Positions 5,407-5,526 of a DNA stretch of 5,526 nt are shown here, one piece after another. Both the position numbers and the translations under genes were made by a program. Below the pieces are notes generated by a model, which saw only the letters and a list, made by a program, of their open reading frames with translations, ran no database searches and was not told the origin of the DNA. The first letter of the stretch is position 1, and the number at the start of each line of letters is the position of its first letter. Origin of the DNA: a bacterium (lineage in GTDB: Bacteria > Bacteroidota > Ignavibacteria > Kapaibacteriales > UBA2268); the NCBI GenBank assembly GCA_030426865.1, contig JAUHXN010000203.1:1-5526 (forward strand), read 5' to 3'.

Positions 5407-5526
5407 AGGTACAGAGCGTGTATCTGTTAGTGTTTCTTGTGATAATAGCACAGATTATAAACTATGTACTATTTGTGTTCAAACAAAACATATAGATAAA
5501 ATAAAAAATGGTACAACTCAGTGTTA
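5390..5526 (+). CDS. Possible start of an unrecognised gene, open at the window end
   Basis: From the ATG at 5390 a frame different from that of lptD is open for 45 codons to the window edge. Its codons favour purine-first, T-ending forms (GTT, GGT, AGT, GAT, AAT), as in real genes here, whereas upstream of 5390 this frame is only a shadow of lptD. The peptide begins MIKDVEGTERVSVSVS and has three cysteines clustered at residues 17-29 and another at 45. I recognise no family. It could be the start of a gene inside an inserted element, the middle of a longer coding region joined by rearrangement, or a continuation after a frameshift, though it does not look like a beta-barrel. A second frame (from 5400) gives a short hydrophobic peptide ending at a TAG near 5455; I consider it less likely. 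Confidence 0.3.
   Translation, partial: MIKDVEGTERVSVSVSCDNSTDYKLCTICVQTKHIDKIKNGTTQC

Noticed and set aside
5389..5526. Group II intron start or intein as the cause of the lptD break
   Set aside because: No GTGYG-type 5' end is found at the junction, and the lptD frame meets a stop within five codons, which rules out an in-frame intein.

Overview
The window is AT-rich bacterial DNA, with A- or T-ending codons and mostly weak Shine-Dalgarno sites. It most likely comes from the Bacteroidota/Chlorobi group (Ignavibacteria- or Kapabacteria-like). Four things suggest this: a DUF4292-type lipoprotein next to a long LptD-type outer-membrane protein, a 6-pyruvoyl-tetrahydropterin synthase of the CX5HGH type paired with FolE, TAnnTTTG promoter-like boxes, and A-rich leaders without a ribosome-binding site. 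The lineage is an inference from protein resemblance; no rRNA or marker gene is present.

Layout. Positions 1-57 hold the end of what looks like a dispersed hairpin repeat. Positions 58-528 (+) encode a small cytosolic protein that I do not recognise. Positions 525-785 are non-coding and dense in structure: two hairpins at the gene end, then four GC-rich hairpins with a shared 12-base tag arranged as two mirrored units (579-764), resembling a REP/BIME-type repeat. Positions 786-3138 (-) form a tight four-gene operon read right to left: PTPS/QueD-family enzyme, folE, a DUF4279 protein, rnhB. Its junctions are an 11-base overlap, a 1-base gap and a TAATG stop/start overlap. A textbook intrinsic terminator for plus-strand transcripts is embedded in the 3' coding end of rnhB (840-864). 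Positions 3139-3230 are a divergent promoter region. Positions 3231-3977 (+) encode a DUF4292-like lipoprotein. Positions 3982-5406 (+) encode the N-terminal half of an LptD-like protein, whose family resemblance stops abruptly near 5389. From there a different reading frame (5390 to the window edge) looks coding.

How the genes fit together. FolE makes dihydroneopterin triphosphate from GTP, and the PTPS/QueD-family enzyme uses that product, so the two form a pterin or queuosine-precursor pair. RnhB (genome maintenance) and the DUF4279 protein are co-transcribed but not obviously in the same pathway. The rightward pair belongs to the cell envelope: a lipoprotein with possible LolB-like fold and an outer-membrane LPS-assembly protein.

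I did not find a clearly new multi-gene system. The points most worth checking are the mirrored hairpin array, the truncated lptD with its unknown adjoining sequence, and the terminator written inside rnhB.
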